A DNA stretch of 64,000 nucleotides from Pseudanabaena yagii GIHE-NHR1. Lineage in GTDB: Bacteria; Cyanobacteriota; Cyanobacteriia; Pseudanabaenales; Pseudanabaenaceae. A program made the translations under genes and the position numbers. Below, piece by piece: positions 26,637 through 35,242 of this stretch. Location: positions 3,157,501-3,221,500 of the forward strand of contig NZ_JAAVJL010000001.1 in the NCBI RefSeq assembly GCF_012863495.1. The letters run 5' to 3'. Positions within the stretch are counted from its first letter, which is position 1. Every line of letters starts with the position of its first letter. The notes beneath the pieces were generated by a model. The model was not told the origin of the DNA and made no database searches. It saw only the letters and a program-made list of their open reading frames with translations.

Positions 26637-26689
26637 AACCCCAGATTACCATGCCGTTCGCATAGCGAACGGCATGGTAATCTGGGGTT
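26637..26689. repeat. Perfect hairpin with a GC-ATA-GC tip
   Basis: A 25-bp perfect stem (AACCCCAGATTACCATGCCG at the left) between convergent genes. A degenerate relative of the GTGGCGCGGC-family element, ATTTTTTGTAGTCCAGTG, follows at about 26715-26765. Confidence 0.6.
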
Positions 26690-26769
26690 TCAAGTTACTT
26701 ATACTTAGGTACAAATTTTTTGTAGTCCAGTGAATCCGTACTATCAAAAATTTGGTTCCTTTTAGGAAG

Positions 26770-27051
26770 TTAGAGAATGCCAGATTCAAGTTGTTCTAGA
26801 TAAATAAAATCAGGCGATTTGACACCTGCTTCTGCTCTGATCTTGACTAACTCAGGTGATTCAAAAAATCTCTTTGCATCAGCGATCGCAGTCCATGCTG
26901 AGAAATGGACAATTTTGTTAGGTTCATGCTCATATTTGAGAACTTGATAGGAGCGTTCGCCAGCTTCCTTGCGAATTTTGGCAGCAGCATCAAAAACTTT
27001 TTTCCAAGCTGGATAATCTGCGACTTCGTGAATGATTAAAACATATTGCAT
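26770..27051 (-). CDS. Small dimeric alpha-beta barrel protein (ABM/DUF1330-like)
   Basis: A 93-residue protein when started at MQYVLIIHEV (27051); a start at 27093 adds a poorly fitting 14 residues. The pattern VLIIHEVADYPAWKKVFDAA ... HFSAWTAIADAKRFFESPE is that of small ferredoxin-like alpha-beta barrel proteins such as antibiotic biosynthesis monooxygenase-like and related stress proteins. The aromatic/His positions fit but give no substrate. It is a single gene, convergent with the DUF6737-like gene. Confidence 0.7.
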   Translation of the reverse strand: MQYVLIIHEVADYPAWKKVFDAAAKIRKEAGERSYQVLKYEHEPNKIVHFSAWTAIADAKRFFESPELVKIRAEAGVKSPDFIYLEQLESGIL

Positions 27052-27257
27052 TGCTATCTTAAACTCTAAGTTGAATTTTTTTGATTGGAACATGGGATAC
27101 AGGCAAGGGGCTTAAGCCCCTTGTTCTAGGCTCTTGGTAAAATTGCGACTGCACCAAAGTGAGATGCTCCCAAAAGTCTAGACTAAAATATTGTTATGGT
27201 AATGCGAAAAATCTATCCTTAACCTATATCAGCACAAGGCGCTGCAAGAATGCAAGC

Positions 27258-28223
27258 ATGATTAGCGGAATTTTTGAAAATTGCATTGGGACAAGAGATC
27301 TAGAAGGAACCCTAAAGTATTGGGCAGAGTTTGGCTATCGTGAAGTGCAGCGAGGTCAATTGAATGCAGAGCATACCGAGCTACTTTATGGTCATGCTTC
27401 AAATCTCCAATCAATTCGACTGCAAAATGGCAACTCATCTACGCATGGTTTATTACGGATAATGGGCTGGGAGAATCCCCGCAATCAAGGACTAGCAAAT
27501 ACCTTACCAATGGTTGTTGGTAGTCGTTGGTTTGCTTCGTTGGTACAAGACATTTATACGATCGCAGATGCTTTTGTTGATGAAAATGCTAATGGAGGTA
27601 ACTGGATTTTTACTGACCCTGTTCGCGGCATTGAAGGCATTGGTCATCAAGGGACTGGACTTTATAATCGGTTTACTGGTGTTCGAGAAATGTTTGTCAT
27701 TGGTGCAGAAACCAGACAAGCCTTTTTCCAGCGCTATAACTACACCCGTGCAGGCTATGGCACAATTCCTCTAGAGTCACCCTTGGCAGTTAGTGAGGGC
27801 ACACATTCTAGCTTTGTTACTTCCGATCATGCGATCGCTACTTTCTATGGAGAAGTATTTGGCTTAGAAACATTGGTAAATGGTAAAAGATCGGGATACC
27901 AAAATACGGCAACTCGCCAAATTTTGATGTTGGAAGATGGACAAGAATTTTGCTATTCGTCTTTCGCGGCAACAGGGGCGATCGCAGGAGTATTTCAGGT
28001 CTATACACCGCTCTATCCTACTGTGGACAAACGCGAGTTCTCTCAACCTGGTTCTTTAGGTATCAGTCTATTCACCTATAAAGTGGATGACATTTACGCT
28101 TTTCGCGATCGCCTTCTTAGTAGTAATGCTTATAACGTGAGTGCTGTAGTCCCTAACGAGTTCGGGGAACCTTCCGTTGGTTTCATTGCGCCAGATGGGA
28201 TGTATTGGGTGATGATTGGATAG
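27258..28223 (+). CDS. VOC (glyoxalase/bleomycin-resistance) family protein, two-module
   Basis: The ATG at 27258 (MISGIFENCIGTRDLEG) gives 321 residues; the open frame extends 33 codons upstream without similarity to the fold. Two VOC modules are visible: the N-terminal one at about 1-130 (FENCIGTRDLEGTLKYWAEF) and the second at about 190-320 (FVTSDHAIATFYGEVFGLET ... VGFIAPDGMYWVMIG). VOC proteins use paired beta-alpha-beta-beta-beta units to bind a metal and act as lyases, dioxygenases or binding proteins; the substrate here is unknown. The gene overlaps the convergent SMI1-like gene by 41 bp. Confidence 0.72.
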   Translation: MISGIFENCIGTRDLEGTLKYWAEFGYREVQRGQLNAEHTELLYGHASNLQSIRLQNGNSSTHGLLRIMGWENPRNQGLANTLPMVVGSRWFASLVQDIYTIADAFVDENANGGNWIFTDPVRGIEGIGHQGTGLYNRFTGVREMFVIGAETRQAFFQRYNYTRAGYGTIPLESPLAVSEGTHSSFVTSDHAIATFYGEVFGLETLVNGKRSGYQNTATRQILMLEDGQEFCYSSFAATGAIAGVFQVYTPLYPTVDKREFSQPGSLGISLFTYKVDDIYAFRDRLLSSNAYNVSAVVPNEFGEPSVGFIAPDGMYWVMIG

Positions 28224-28794
28224 TGGCAGCTTCGATAACCCCTCCATATTCCTCTGAAAAAATAAACTTTCCTGAGGCTAAACCTTCGGCGTAATTTTGT
28301 AGCCATGCCCGAAAACTAGGTGCAACGATCTTTCTTTCGCTATCATCATGCCACATTGTGATGATCTGCCCTAAAGTCCCTGATGCGTCAGGAGCTAAAT
28401 CTAGGCAATCATGATTACCGCAACCATCATAGGTTAGTGGAATCCACTTGTCACTCCACCAGAGATTACGAATGCCTAAGTCGGGATCGCAGCCTTGATC
28501 CTGTCCATTGCTATCTTGAAAAGTGCCATTATCTAGAAGCTCTTTCCAGATTTGCCATTCATCTTTAATTCTATGAAGAGAGAGAAACTCTCTTCCATCA
28601 AAGAAACTGTAAGTATAATCGGATTGCCCATTATGAATCCGATACAAAGCCTTGACATCTTCAGGTAGCTGAATGGCAAGGAATTCTTCTAATTCTGCTA
28701 TTTCAGTATCAGAAGCACCTATCTGCAATGATTCAAGAACCTGCGGAGCATTAGCTCTGAACCAATTTTCTATTTGTGCCCAAATTTTTTCCAT
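28183..28794 (-). CDS. SMI1/KNR4-family protein
   Basis: A 203-residue protein. The N-terminal part has the SMI1/KNR4 signature: IENWFRANAPQVLESLQIGA, then DTEIAELEEFLAIQLPEDVK and LYRIHNGQ, with a later WIPLTYDGCGNHDCLDLAPD segment typical of the superfamily. In bacteria these proteins are often immunity proteins to polymorphic toxins, but many are free-standing housekeeping proteins of unknown role. No toxin gene is adjacent. Its 3' end overlaps the VOC gene. Confidence 0.8.
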   Translation of the reverse strand: MEKIWAQIENWFRANAPQVLESLQIGASDTEIAELEEFLAIQLPEDVKALYRIHNGQSDYTYSFFDGREFLSLHRIKDEWQIWKELLDNGTFQDSNGQDQGCDPDLGIRNLWWSDKWIPLTYDGCGNHDCLDLAPDASGTLGQIITMWHDDSERKIVAPSFRAWLQNYAEGLASGKFIFSEEYGGVIEAATIQSSPNTSHLAQ

Positions 28795-28836
28795 CGTCAG
28801 AACATTATCTGTAAGTTACTAAAATTATTGATTGGG

Positions 28837-30285
28837 CTAACCACCACAGCCGCCACAACCACCACAACCGCCGCCGCCACAGCCGCCACCTCCTCCATCG
28901 CCACCGCCGCCGTCACTACTACCATCACCACTACTACTACTAGATACTGGTGTCAGCAGGCTTTTTAAGTCAGCAAATGCATCATTTGGCAAAATTACGA
29001 TACTCAAAAGTGCAACGATGAGAGGGAGTTGAACATCATTAAGGCTAAAGACCTTATTAGGTATACGGTTACGCAGATTACTGAGAAAGCGATCGCCATA
29101 ACGACTACGATGAACTGCTTTCTGACTAAAAATTAGCCCAATGATTGCAACAATCACACACATTGCAATCAAAATACCAACAGGCTTACCACGGGAGAGT
29201 CCTACTAAAATCTTAGCAATTCCCAATCCTAATAAGCAAGCGATTAAAATTGCTGGGTAGATTTTGGCGATAAATGCTTGTTGTGGCTTGACGAGCAGAT
29301 CCCAATTTTGTAGGCGATCGCGAATTGCTTGGGTTGCAGATAACTTTGATTTAGGAATGCTGTCAATGTAGGTATAGGATTGCAGCATTTCTGCAACTGC
29401 CTTTTCGATTGGATGGGATAATTTCTCGATTGAGCCTGTCCAATATATCCTACGGAGTTTGGATTCTATGGTGATATAGCCTTTCTGAAAAAGACTAGCG
29501 ATCGCAGTATCAAAAACCCGTTTATTGCCATCAACCAGATAGGCGACTTCATAAGCATCAAGATTTTTAGGTGGTTGCATAGGACTCTCACTAGGTAGCC
29601 GTAGATAATAGCGAAGACCACAGGCTAAGAGAATTACCAATATTGATAGTTGAAAGTAGAAAGATAAAAATTCCGAACCATTGTAATTTAATGGATTGGC
29701 ATTGTTAGAGCCTGATTGACAACTGACAACAGCGATCGAGGTAATGCATAAAAGAGAGAAGGTAATTAGCTGTTTTGGCTGTAATTTTGGGAAATGGGGT
29801 AGAGACAACTTGGGGATCACCCAATTCTGTTGTGTATTAATGCGGACAAAATGCAGATCTTTGCTAAATCGATCTTTTGGGGTAGACCAGATATCACGGG
29901 GTGGTATCCCAAAAAATTGTTGATAGCTAGCTAAGGTCTTGCTATACCAATCCTCAAATTTTACGCCTTCTGCTAAGCCGCCACGGGTTGGATTGTGATG
30001 GAGAGGGGTTTGTAAAATATGGGGACAAAACTCCTGCCAGTACGATCGCGTATAGCTCAGATGCAAATGCCAAACTTGATCAACTTGGTCAGAGGGTGTG
30101 ACGGGATGCCCCGCTACAACTGCGAGAAACGCAAACTTTTTATATTCAGCGATCACCCTTTGGGCATAACTCAATGACCAGCCATTGTCTCTGGCTAAGC
30201 GCTTGCTAAAAGATAATTGAGATTCAGGTTCGTCTAAGGAGAACTCCTGAATTCTCTGATATAGGGCTATTTGGTGGGAGTCCAT
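28837..30285 (-). CDS. TIGR04222-type membrane protein with Gly/Cys-rich tail
   Basis: A 482-residue membrane protein. The N-terminal cytoplasmic region (about 1-150) contains VDQVWHLHLSYTRSYW and related histidine/tryptophan motifs of glycine-rich-domain proteins. Membrane helices follow at about 175-190 and 212-228, then a soluble segment (AYLVDGNKRVFDTAIASLFQKGYI), two more helices near 345-395 and a final one near 420-440. The tail is a serine/glycine stretch ending in repeated GGCGG units. This layout matches the family named TIGR04222, whose function is unknown; the Cys-rich tail could bind metal or be modified. It is followed by the SMI1 gene on the same strand, 42 bp away. Confidence 0.75.
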   Translation of the reverse strand: MDSHQIALYQRIQEFSLDEPESQLSFSKRLARDNGWSLSYAQRVIAEYKKFAFLAVVAGHPVTPSDQVDQVWHLHLSYTRSYWQEFCPHILQTPLHHNPTRGGLAEGVKFEDWYSKTLASYQQFFGIPPRDIWSTPKDRFSKDLHFVRINTQQNWVIPKLSLPHFPKLQPKQLITFSLLCITSIAVVSCQSGSNNANPLNYNGSEFLSFYFQLSILVILLACGLRYYLRLPSESPMQPPKNLDAYEVAYLVDGNKRVFDTAIASLFQKGYITIESKLRRIYWTGSIEKLSHPIEKAVAEMLQSYTYIDSIPKSKLSATQAIRDRLQNWDLLVKPQQAFIAKIYPAILIACLLGLGIAKILVGLSRGKPVGILIAMCVIVAIIGLIFSQKAVHRSRYGDRFLSNLRNRIPNKVFSLNDVQLPLIVALLSIVILPNDAFADLKSLLTPVSSSSSGDGSSDGGGGDGGGGGCGGGGCGGCGGCGG

Positions 30286-30466
30286 AAATCCTAATCCTTA
30301 TGAAAAAGATATTTATAACCTTATATCTCCCACAATAGTTGCAATATGCATAATGTCCAGTCAAAACCCAAATAAGTGAAGGCGGCACTTCGTGCCGCCT
30401 TCACTTATTTGGGTTTATATCCTAAGCAAAACTTACATTGCTATATGAAGTAACGTTAGTTTGGGT
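30286..30466. repeat. Gap with a 25-bp palindrome upstream of the two-hairpin element
   Basis: The perfect hairpin 30364-30416 (AAACCCAAATAAGTG... with tip CAC-TTC-GTG) fills the centre of this gap between divergently arranged repeats. No gene is visible. Confidence 0.6.
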
Positions 30467-30606
30467 TAAGCTGGCAAATTTTAAAATCCCAAAAGTAAAA
30501 GACTTGCGTAGCAAGTCTTTTACTTTTGGTCTTGGATAGAAAGGGTTTGTATACCAAACCCTCTATCCAAGACCGTTTCAAACTATCCCAAACTCACATT
30601 ATCCTA
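30450..30606 (+). repeat. Two-hairpin dispersed element, copy 2, with terminal inverted repeats
   Basis: GTAACGTTAGTTTGGG at the left end and the inverted CCCAAACTCACATTAT at the right are imperfect terminal repeats. Inside are TAAGCTGGCAAA, a 19-bp hairpin (30489-30529, GC-GTA-GC tip) and a second hairpin (30528-30574). It aligns with 12907-13044, and stem changes between copies preserve pairing. Confidence 0.8.
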
Positions 30607-30610
30607 AAAA

Positions 30611-30656
30611 TTAATGAAATCAGAGTTTTGCCAAGGCAAAACTCTGATTTCATTAA
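30611..30656 (-). terminator. trpE terminator hairpin
   Basis: A 22-bp perfect stem (TTAATGAAATCAGAGTTTTG at the left) with a two-base loop overlaps the trpE stop codon at 30653-30655. Confidence 0.65.
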
Positions 30657-32152
30657 CCTAAGCAGCGTAATGACTCCAGCATTCCCTTTGCCTTGTTTAA
30701 GGTTTCTTGATATTCCTTCTCAGGATCGGAATCAGCAACCACACCAGCACCAGCCTGTACGCTTGCCTTGCCATCCTTGACTACCATCGTGCGAATGGTA
30801 ATGGCAGTATTTAACTGTCCTTCAAAATCATAGTAACCATAGGCTCCTGCATAAGTACCTCGGCGATCGCCTTCTAAGTTATGGATAATATCCATCGCAC
30901 GAATCTTAGGCGCACCGCTAACCGTACCCGCAGGGAAACAGGCTTGCAGTAAGTCCCAAGCATTTTTTTCGGGGCGAATTTCTCCGACGACATTGCTGAC
31001 GATATGCATGACATGGGAATAAAGCTCAATGGACATTAGCTCATCGACTTTGACCGTACCACTTTTGCAAACGCGACCCAGATCATTTCTGCCTAAGTCC
31101 ACAAGCATGACATGCTCAGCAACTTCCTTAGGATCGGCAAGTAAATCCTTGGCAAGTTCTGCATCCTCTAGGGAGTTTGCGCCTCTAGGTCTTGTACCTG
31201 CGATCGGGCGGAGTACAGTCTTTGATACCCCATTAATTACTTCTGCCTTCACCATGATTTCAGGGCTAGATCCAATGAGCTGCCAATCCTTAAAGTTAAA
31301 GAATGCCATATAGGGCGAAGGATTAACTACGCGCAAGGAACGATACAGACTGAATGGCTCACCTTTAAATTCTGTCGTCAAACGTTGCGAGAGGACTACT
31401 TGGAAGATATCACCAGCCTTGATATGCTCTTTACCCTGTTCAACTCCCTTACAGAATTTTTCACGGGTGACATTGCTCGTAAAGTTCACAGGCGGCTGTA
31501 ATCGAGGATTTGTCCATTTGATCGCGGTCTTCTGCCGATCTAGGGGCGATCGCAATTTATCCACTAATATCGTCAAGCGATCGCTAGCGGATTTATAGGC
31601 AGCTTCAGGATCATTGCCATTACTCAAGTCGGCATAGGCGATCGCCCAGATCTTGCGCTTGACCTGATCAAATACCAACAGACTATCCACCTGCATCCAT
31701 ACACCATCAGGGGTATCTCCCTCCTGACAGGGAAACACAGGTACTTTCGGTTCGATCCAATTAATTAATTCATAGCCCCAATAGCCAAATAGTCCCCCCA
31801 GACTCGGTGGCAACTGTGGCAAATGCACAGGCTGAATCGGTGCAAGGCATTCACTCAAATGCTGAAAGGGATTACCAATAAATTCTTTGACATTGCCATC
31901 ACGAAATGTCTGCGTTGTGCGATCGCCCCTTGCTTCTAATACCCATAGGGGATCGCAACCTAATAAACTATAACGCCCAATTCTCTCGCCACCTTCGACT
32001 GACTCTAACAAAAAGCTATAGGGTTGACCTTGACAGACACGATACCAAGCCGACACAGGGGTATCCAGATCCGCTACCAGTTCCATATATACAGGTACAA
32101 AGTTGCCCTGCTCAGCAAGCTTAATAAAGTCAGAATACTCAGGGAAAATCAT
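30653..32152 (-). CDS. trpE: Anthranilate synthase component I
   Basis: Converts chorismate to anthranilate with ammonia delivered by a TrpG subunit, the first committed step to tryptophan. Its 499 residues include an N-terminal regulatory domain (LLESVEGGERIGRYSLLG carries the Leu-Leu-Glu-Ser tryptophan-binding motif) and the chorismate-binding domain with GSSPEIMVKAE, RPIAGTRPRGA, LVDLGRNDLGRVC and CFPAGTVSGAPKIRAMDII. The N-terminal LLES motif and full length favour TrpE over the paralog PabB. It is monocistronic, with no trpG in the window. No attenuator-like leader was recognised, although 32243-32271 is a small hairpin upstream. Confidence 0.93.
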   Translation of the reverse strand: MIFPEYSDFIKLAEQGNFVPVYMELVADLDTPVSAWYRVCQGQPYSFLLESVEGGERIGRYSLLGCDPLWVLEARGDRTTQTFRDGNVKEFIGNPFQHLSECLAPIQPVHLPQLPPSLGGLFGYWGYELINWIEPKVPVFPCQEGDTPDGVWMQVDSLLVFDQVKRKIWAIAYADLSNGNDPEAAYKSASDRLTILVDKLRSPLDRQKTAIKWTNPRLQPPVNFTSNVTREKFCKGVEQGKEHIKAGDIFQVVLSQRLTTEFKGEPFSLYRSLRVVNPSPYMAFFNFKDWQLIGSSPEIMVKAEVINGVSKTVLRPIAGTRPRGANSLEDAELAKDLLADPKEVAEHVMLVDLGRNDLGRVCKSGTVKVDELMSIELYSHVMHIVSNVVGEIRPEKNAWDLLQACFPAGTVSGAPKIRAMDIIHNLEGDRRGTYAGAYGYYDFEGQLNTAITIRTMVVKDGKASVQAGAGVVADSDPEKEYQETLNKAKGMLESLRCLG

Positions 32153-32242
32153 GCGATCAGGATTGCTAAATAATTTGGTTCAACTAATTAAGATCTTATC
32201 GTGGTTTTTCACACTGCTTAACAAAAAGCTACAGATATAAAG

Positions 32243-32271
32243 ATTTTCATTTTGCTTACGGCAAAATGAAA
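32243..32271. repeat. Small hairpin upstream of trpE
   Basis: TTTTCATTTTGC pairs with GCAAAATGAAAA around TTACG. It lies about 90 bp upstream of trpE and could belong to its leader, but there is no tryptophan-rich leader peptide to suggest attenuation. Confidence 0.4.
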
Positions 32272-32406
32272 ACTCAAAATCCTTACTAAGCTTGACTTTT
32301 ACATATCCATAGATAAAATCTTGCTCAATTCTATGCTCGTATTAGTAAATGCTGGCAAGGCGATCGCTTGATGGGCAAGAACATATTTTCTTTGGATATA
32401 GTTGAA

Positions 32407-32467
32407 AACAAGGAACCGATTTTTTGTAGTGCAGCGAAGCCACACTACAAAAAATCGGTTCCTTGTT
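32407..32467. repeat. Hairpin related to the GTGGCGCGGC family
   Basis: AACAAGGAACCGATTTTTTG pairs with its complement; the inner part GTAGTGCAGC-GAA-GCCACACTAC has one mismatch. The outer GGAACC/GGTTCC segment matches the flanks of the family members at 20084-20151 and 61234-61301. Confidence 0.6.
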
Positions 32468-32489
32468 AAATTGAATCCCTCTTACCTTG

Positions 32490-32720
32490 GGCATTACGAT
32501 AAGTCTATCTACTATATTAAATAGCCATTAGTTCTCAATTCCCACTTCTGCATAAAGTGAGCTTTTAATATTGCGATCATGATTAAGAGAAGAATCAGCA
32601 ATTTCAATGACTAGCAAAATACCATCTCATTTCATCTTTTGGAATAATTCAAGAAGCGATCGCTATGTAGCATTTCTCAGCCTAGTGAATCTGCCACTTG
32701 CGGCGAAAAGACGACCAGTT
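32490..32720 (-). pseudogene. Uma2-family (DUF820) nuclease remnant
   Basis: Minus-strand translation gives a recognisable Uma2 core split over frames. One frame reads DRFLNYSK, the next PKDEM, and a third ILLVIEIADSSLNHDRNIK followed by SSLYAEVGIEN. The third frame then meets a TAA (32528-32530) exactly where the family has the tyrosine of its E-Y-W motif, and resumes with WLFNIVD. A TGA at 32627-32629 precedes the core in the same frame. At least one frameshift and several stops make it dead. Uma2 proteins are PD-(D/E)XK-like and highly expanded in cyanobacteria, so loss of one copy is unremarkable. Confidence 0.6.
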
Positions 32721-32788
32721 GTACCTCTCTTACTTGAAAAGCAATATATACTGAGATTAAAATCAGTCGTTCCTATAGAGTTTAGAAA

Positions 32789-33427
32789 ATGGATATCCAT
32801 GCGCTAAGAGAAGATTATAAAAAGGGGGAACTAAGACGCAAAGATCTACATGATGATCCCTTTAAGCAGTTTGAAAAATGGTTTCAGCAGGCATGTAATG
32901 CTGAGTTGCTAGAACCTAATGCCATGACGCTATCAACTGTTAATGCCGATGGTCAACCATTTATGCGGACAGTATTACTAAAATATTTTGATGAGAAGGG
33001 ATTAGTATTTTTTACTAACTATGAAAGTCGTAAGGCGAAACAGATTGAGAATAATCACAAGGTTTCAATTCTGTTTACTTGGCTACCGCTACAGCGTCAA
33101 GTTCATATCACAGGAACTGCTGAGAAGGTAAGCACTACCGAATCCTTACAATACTTTAGCTCTCGTCCTCGCGGTAGCCAGCTAGGAGCATGGACTTCTC
33201 AACAAAGCTCTATTATTTCTTCTCGACAACTTCTACTGATGCAATTTGAACAGATTAAACAGAAATTTATGGATGGGGAAATTCCCTTGCCTGATTTCTG
33301 GGGAGGATATCGCGTAGTTCCGAATAGCTTTGAATTTTGGCAAGGATGCACTAACCGCTTGCACGATCGCTTTTTATATACCCATAAGGATGATCAAACT
33401 TGGGATATTCACAGGCTAGCTCCATAA
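32789..33427 (+). CDS. pdxH: Pyridoxamine 5'-phosphate oxidase
   Basis: An FMN flavoprotein that oxidises pyridoxine or pyridoxamine phosphate to PLP, the cofactor of HemL in this window. The 212-residue protein has the family core: MTLSTVNADGQPFMRTVLLK, VFFTNYESRKAKQIENN, LLPLQRQVHITG-like LPLQRQVHI, SRPRGSQLGAWTS and the C-terminal signature WGGYRVVPNSFEFWQG ending RLHDRF. The ATG at 32789 matches the family N-terminus (DIHALREDYKKGEL). Its last 19 bp overlap the convergent glk gene. Confidence 0.96.
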   Translation: MDIHALREDYKKGELRRKDLHDDPFKQFEKWFQQACNAELLEPNAMTLSTVNADGQPFMRTVLLKYFDEKGLVFFTNYESRKAKQIENNHKVSILFTWLPLQRQVHITGTAEKVSTTESLQYFSSRPRGSQLGAWTSQQSSIISSRQLLLMQFEQIKQKFMDGEIPLPDFWGGYRVVPNSFEFWQGCTNRLHDRFLYTHKDDQTWDIHRLAP

Positions 33428-34452
33428 AGCATTGCGCCAATTAGCCCCACTTCAGGATTCAGCACAATGTGAATGGGAATATCCTCTAATACAGGACTAA
33501 CTCTGCCCTTACTTTTGAGTATCCGCAGAAATGTGCCATCCTGAAGTAAGGGTAAGATTTTGGGAGCAATGCCTCCTGCGATGTATAAGCCGCCATTCGG
33601 AATTAACTTTAAAGCTAAATTCCCAACCTCGGCAGCATAGGCTTCCACAAACATTTGCATTGTCTTTGTGGCGAGATGATCGACATTAGTTTCACTATTG
33701 ATTCCACAATTTGCTAAAGCAGCATTAGCGATCGCGGCGGCGGCTCCTGACTCCACATCTCCCGATTCCCATTGACGCACCTTTTCGGCAATATCTGAAG
33801 ACTCAGGTGCAGCTTGGCGATCGCGCAGAAATTGATAAATTGCCACAATCCCCATTCCTGAGACTACCCGTTCTACAGATACGCGTTCGTGACGCTTTTG
33901 TAGATGTTTTAATAATTCAATTTCTAACTCGTTTCTCGGCGCAAAATCAGTATGTCCACCCTCAGTGGCATAGACCTCATAGCGATCTCCATTCCATCCT
34001 AAATATGCCTCACCTAATCCCGTGCCTGCCCCAATGACTCCAATTGGAGATCGTTCTACCACATTCCCATCTTGTAAAGTATGCAAATCATGGGGCTGCA
34101 ACCCTAAAACTCCATAACCAACCGCAACAAAATCATTAATCAAGCTGACCTTGGGAATATTAAATTCCTCAGCAAGGCAATCACTATCAAACGACCAGCC
34201 TAAATTAGTTAATTGCGATTGGCGATCGCGCACTGGTCCCGCAATCCCAAAACAAGCCGCCGACAAAGTTGGCAGATCACCTAAATGCTGCTTTGCCTGA
34301 GTAAGAAATTCGCGTAAAACATCTGAGAAACTGGCATAGTTAGCGCTAGCAAAGCGCTGTTCATAGAGCGATCGCCATTCTGTCCCATCAGATTTTGCTA
34401 GACGTAAAAGTGTCTTAGTCCCGCCAATATCACCAGCTAAAACTATTGTCAT
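33409..34452 (-). CDS. glk: Glucokinase
   Basis: Phosphorylates glucose with ATP. The start at MTIVLAGDIGGTKT (34452) gives 347 residues; the open frame runs 16 codons further upstream but those overlap the HEAT-repeat gene. Motifs are GDIGGTKTLLRLA (phosphate 1), ACFGIAGPV, LTNLGWSFD, LINDFVAVGYG with the catalytic aspartate, GVIGAGTGLGEAY, EGGHTDFAPRN and GGLYIAGGIAPK. These identify the bacterial Glk family rather than ROK kinases. The gene follows a HEAT-repeat gene by 16 bp on the same strand, so they probably share a transcript. Confidence 0.95.
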   Translation of the reverse strand: MTIVLAGDIGGTKTLLRLAKSDGTEWRSLYEQRFASANYASFSDVLREFLTQAKQHLGDLPTLSAACFGIAGPVRDRQSQLTNLGWSFDSDCLAEEFNIPKVSLINDFVAVGYGVLGLQPHDLHTLQDGNVVERSPIGVIGAGTGLGEAYLGWNGDRYEVYATEGGHTDFAPRNELEIELLKHLQKRHERVSVERVVSGMGIVAIYQFLRDRQAAPESSDIAEKVRQWESGDVESGAAAAIANAALANCGINSETNVDHLATKTMQMFVEAYAAEVGNLALKLIPNGGLYIAGGIAPKILPLLQDGTFLRILKSKGRVSPVLEDIPIHIVLNPEVGLIGAMLYGASL

Positions 34453-34468
34453 TATCTTGATCCTGATA

Positions 34469-35152
34469 TTACGTATTGGTCTCATATGCATCAAGCGCAT
34501 ATCTTGCGGCTGTTACCACTTGAGGATGGGGATCTTTAACGAGATAGTTTAAAGCTGACAAACTCTTATCGCACTTGAGATGTCCTAAAGCCTCAGCTAA
34601 ACGTTGTCTGGTTAACCAATCATCAGACTGGGCAAATTTTAAGATCTTATCTACACAGCGCAAATCACCAACCTCTCCCAAAGCCGAGATTGCTGCCTGA
34701 TGTAACATCGTTTCTTCACTATCCAAGGCTTGAATCAAGGCATCGTAAGCACGTACATCACCTAAATTCCCTAAAGAGACTGCCGCACTAAAGCGCACTA
34801 GCCATTCCGTATCTTCATAGAAGGCTCTTAGTAATGGTTCAACTGCACGATTATCTTGTAAATAACCCAAGGCTCCTGCCGCGTCAGCACGAATCCCGTA
34901 ATCATCTTCTGTTTCAAGAATTTTTGATAACACAGGAAAACAATCTTCTGTATGTTTTAGTCCTAAAGCAAATATTGCCATTGAACGAATTTGTAAGTTA
35001 TCGTCATCAATCACTTTTAAGATTAAAGGCACAGCATCCTCAGGAGATAAATCGCGTAGAGACACTAAGGCACGAAGGCGATCGCGAGAATTTTCACTCT
35101 CTAATTGCTGGGCGATATTGGGTAAATTTAGGTTCTGATCGATAGAAGACAT
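34469..35152 (-). CDS. HEAT-repeat protein
   Basis: A 227-residue all-helical protein made of about six HEAT/PBS-lyase-like repeats of roughly 31 residues: LRSMAIFALGLKHTEDCFPVL, IRADAAGALGYLQDNRAVEPL, VRFSAAVSLGNLGDVRAYDAL, LHQAAISALGEVGDLRCVDKI and so on. Such proteins include phycobilin lyase subunits and NblB-type factors, but they also serve as general scaffolds. No phycobilisome gene is nearby to favour the lyase role. It lies directly upstream of glk. Confidence 0.88.
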   Translation of the reverse strand: MSSIDQNLNLPNIAQQLESENSRDRLRALVSLRDLSPEDAVPLILKVIDDDNLQIRSMAIFALGLKHTEDCFPVLSKILETEDDYGIRADAAGALGYLQDNRAVEPLLRAFYEDTEWLVRFSAAVSLGNLGDVRAYDALIQALDSEETMLHQAAISALGEVGDLRCVDKILKFAQSDDWLTRQRLAEALGHLKCDKSLSALNYLVKDPHPQVVTAARYALDAYETNT

Positions 35153-35242
35153 AAAACAATTATAAAAAGTATTTTAGCTGTTAATTTAAAAGAATTTCAG
35201 GATGCGAAATGACCTAACTGGGTGACTGAACATCAAATACGT

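Noticed and set aside
28774-28968. Open frame rich in Thr and Ala
   Set aside because: It is the complement of the Gly/Cys-rich codons of the TIGR04222-type protein.
32607-32807. 66-codon open frame overlapping the pdxH start
   Set aside because: It is the opposite strand of the Uma2 remnant and overlaps pdxH; the composition is not protein-like.
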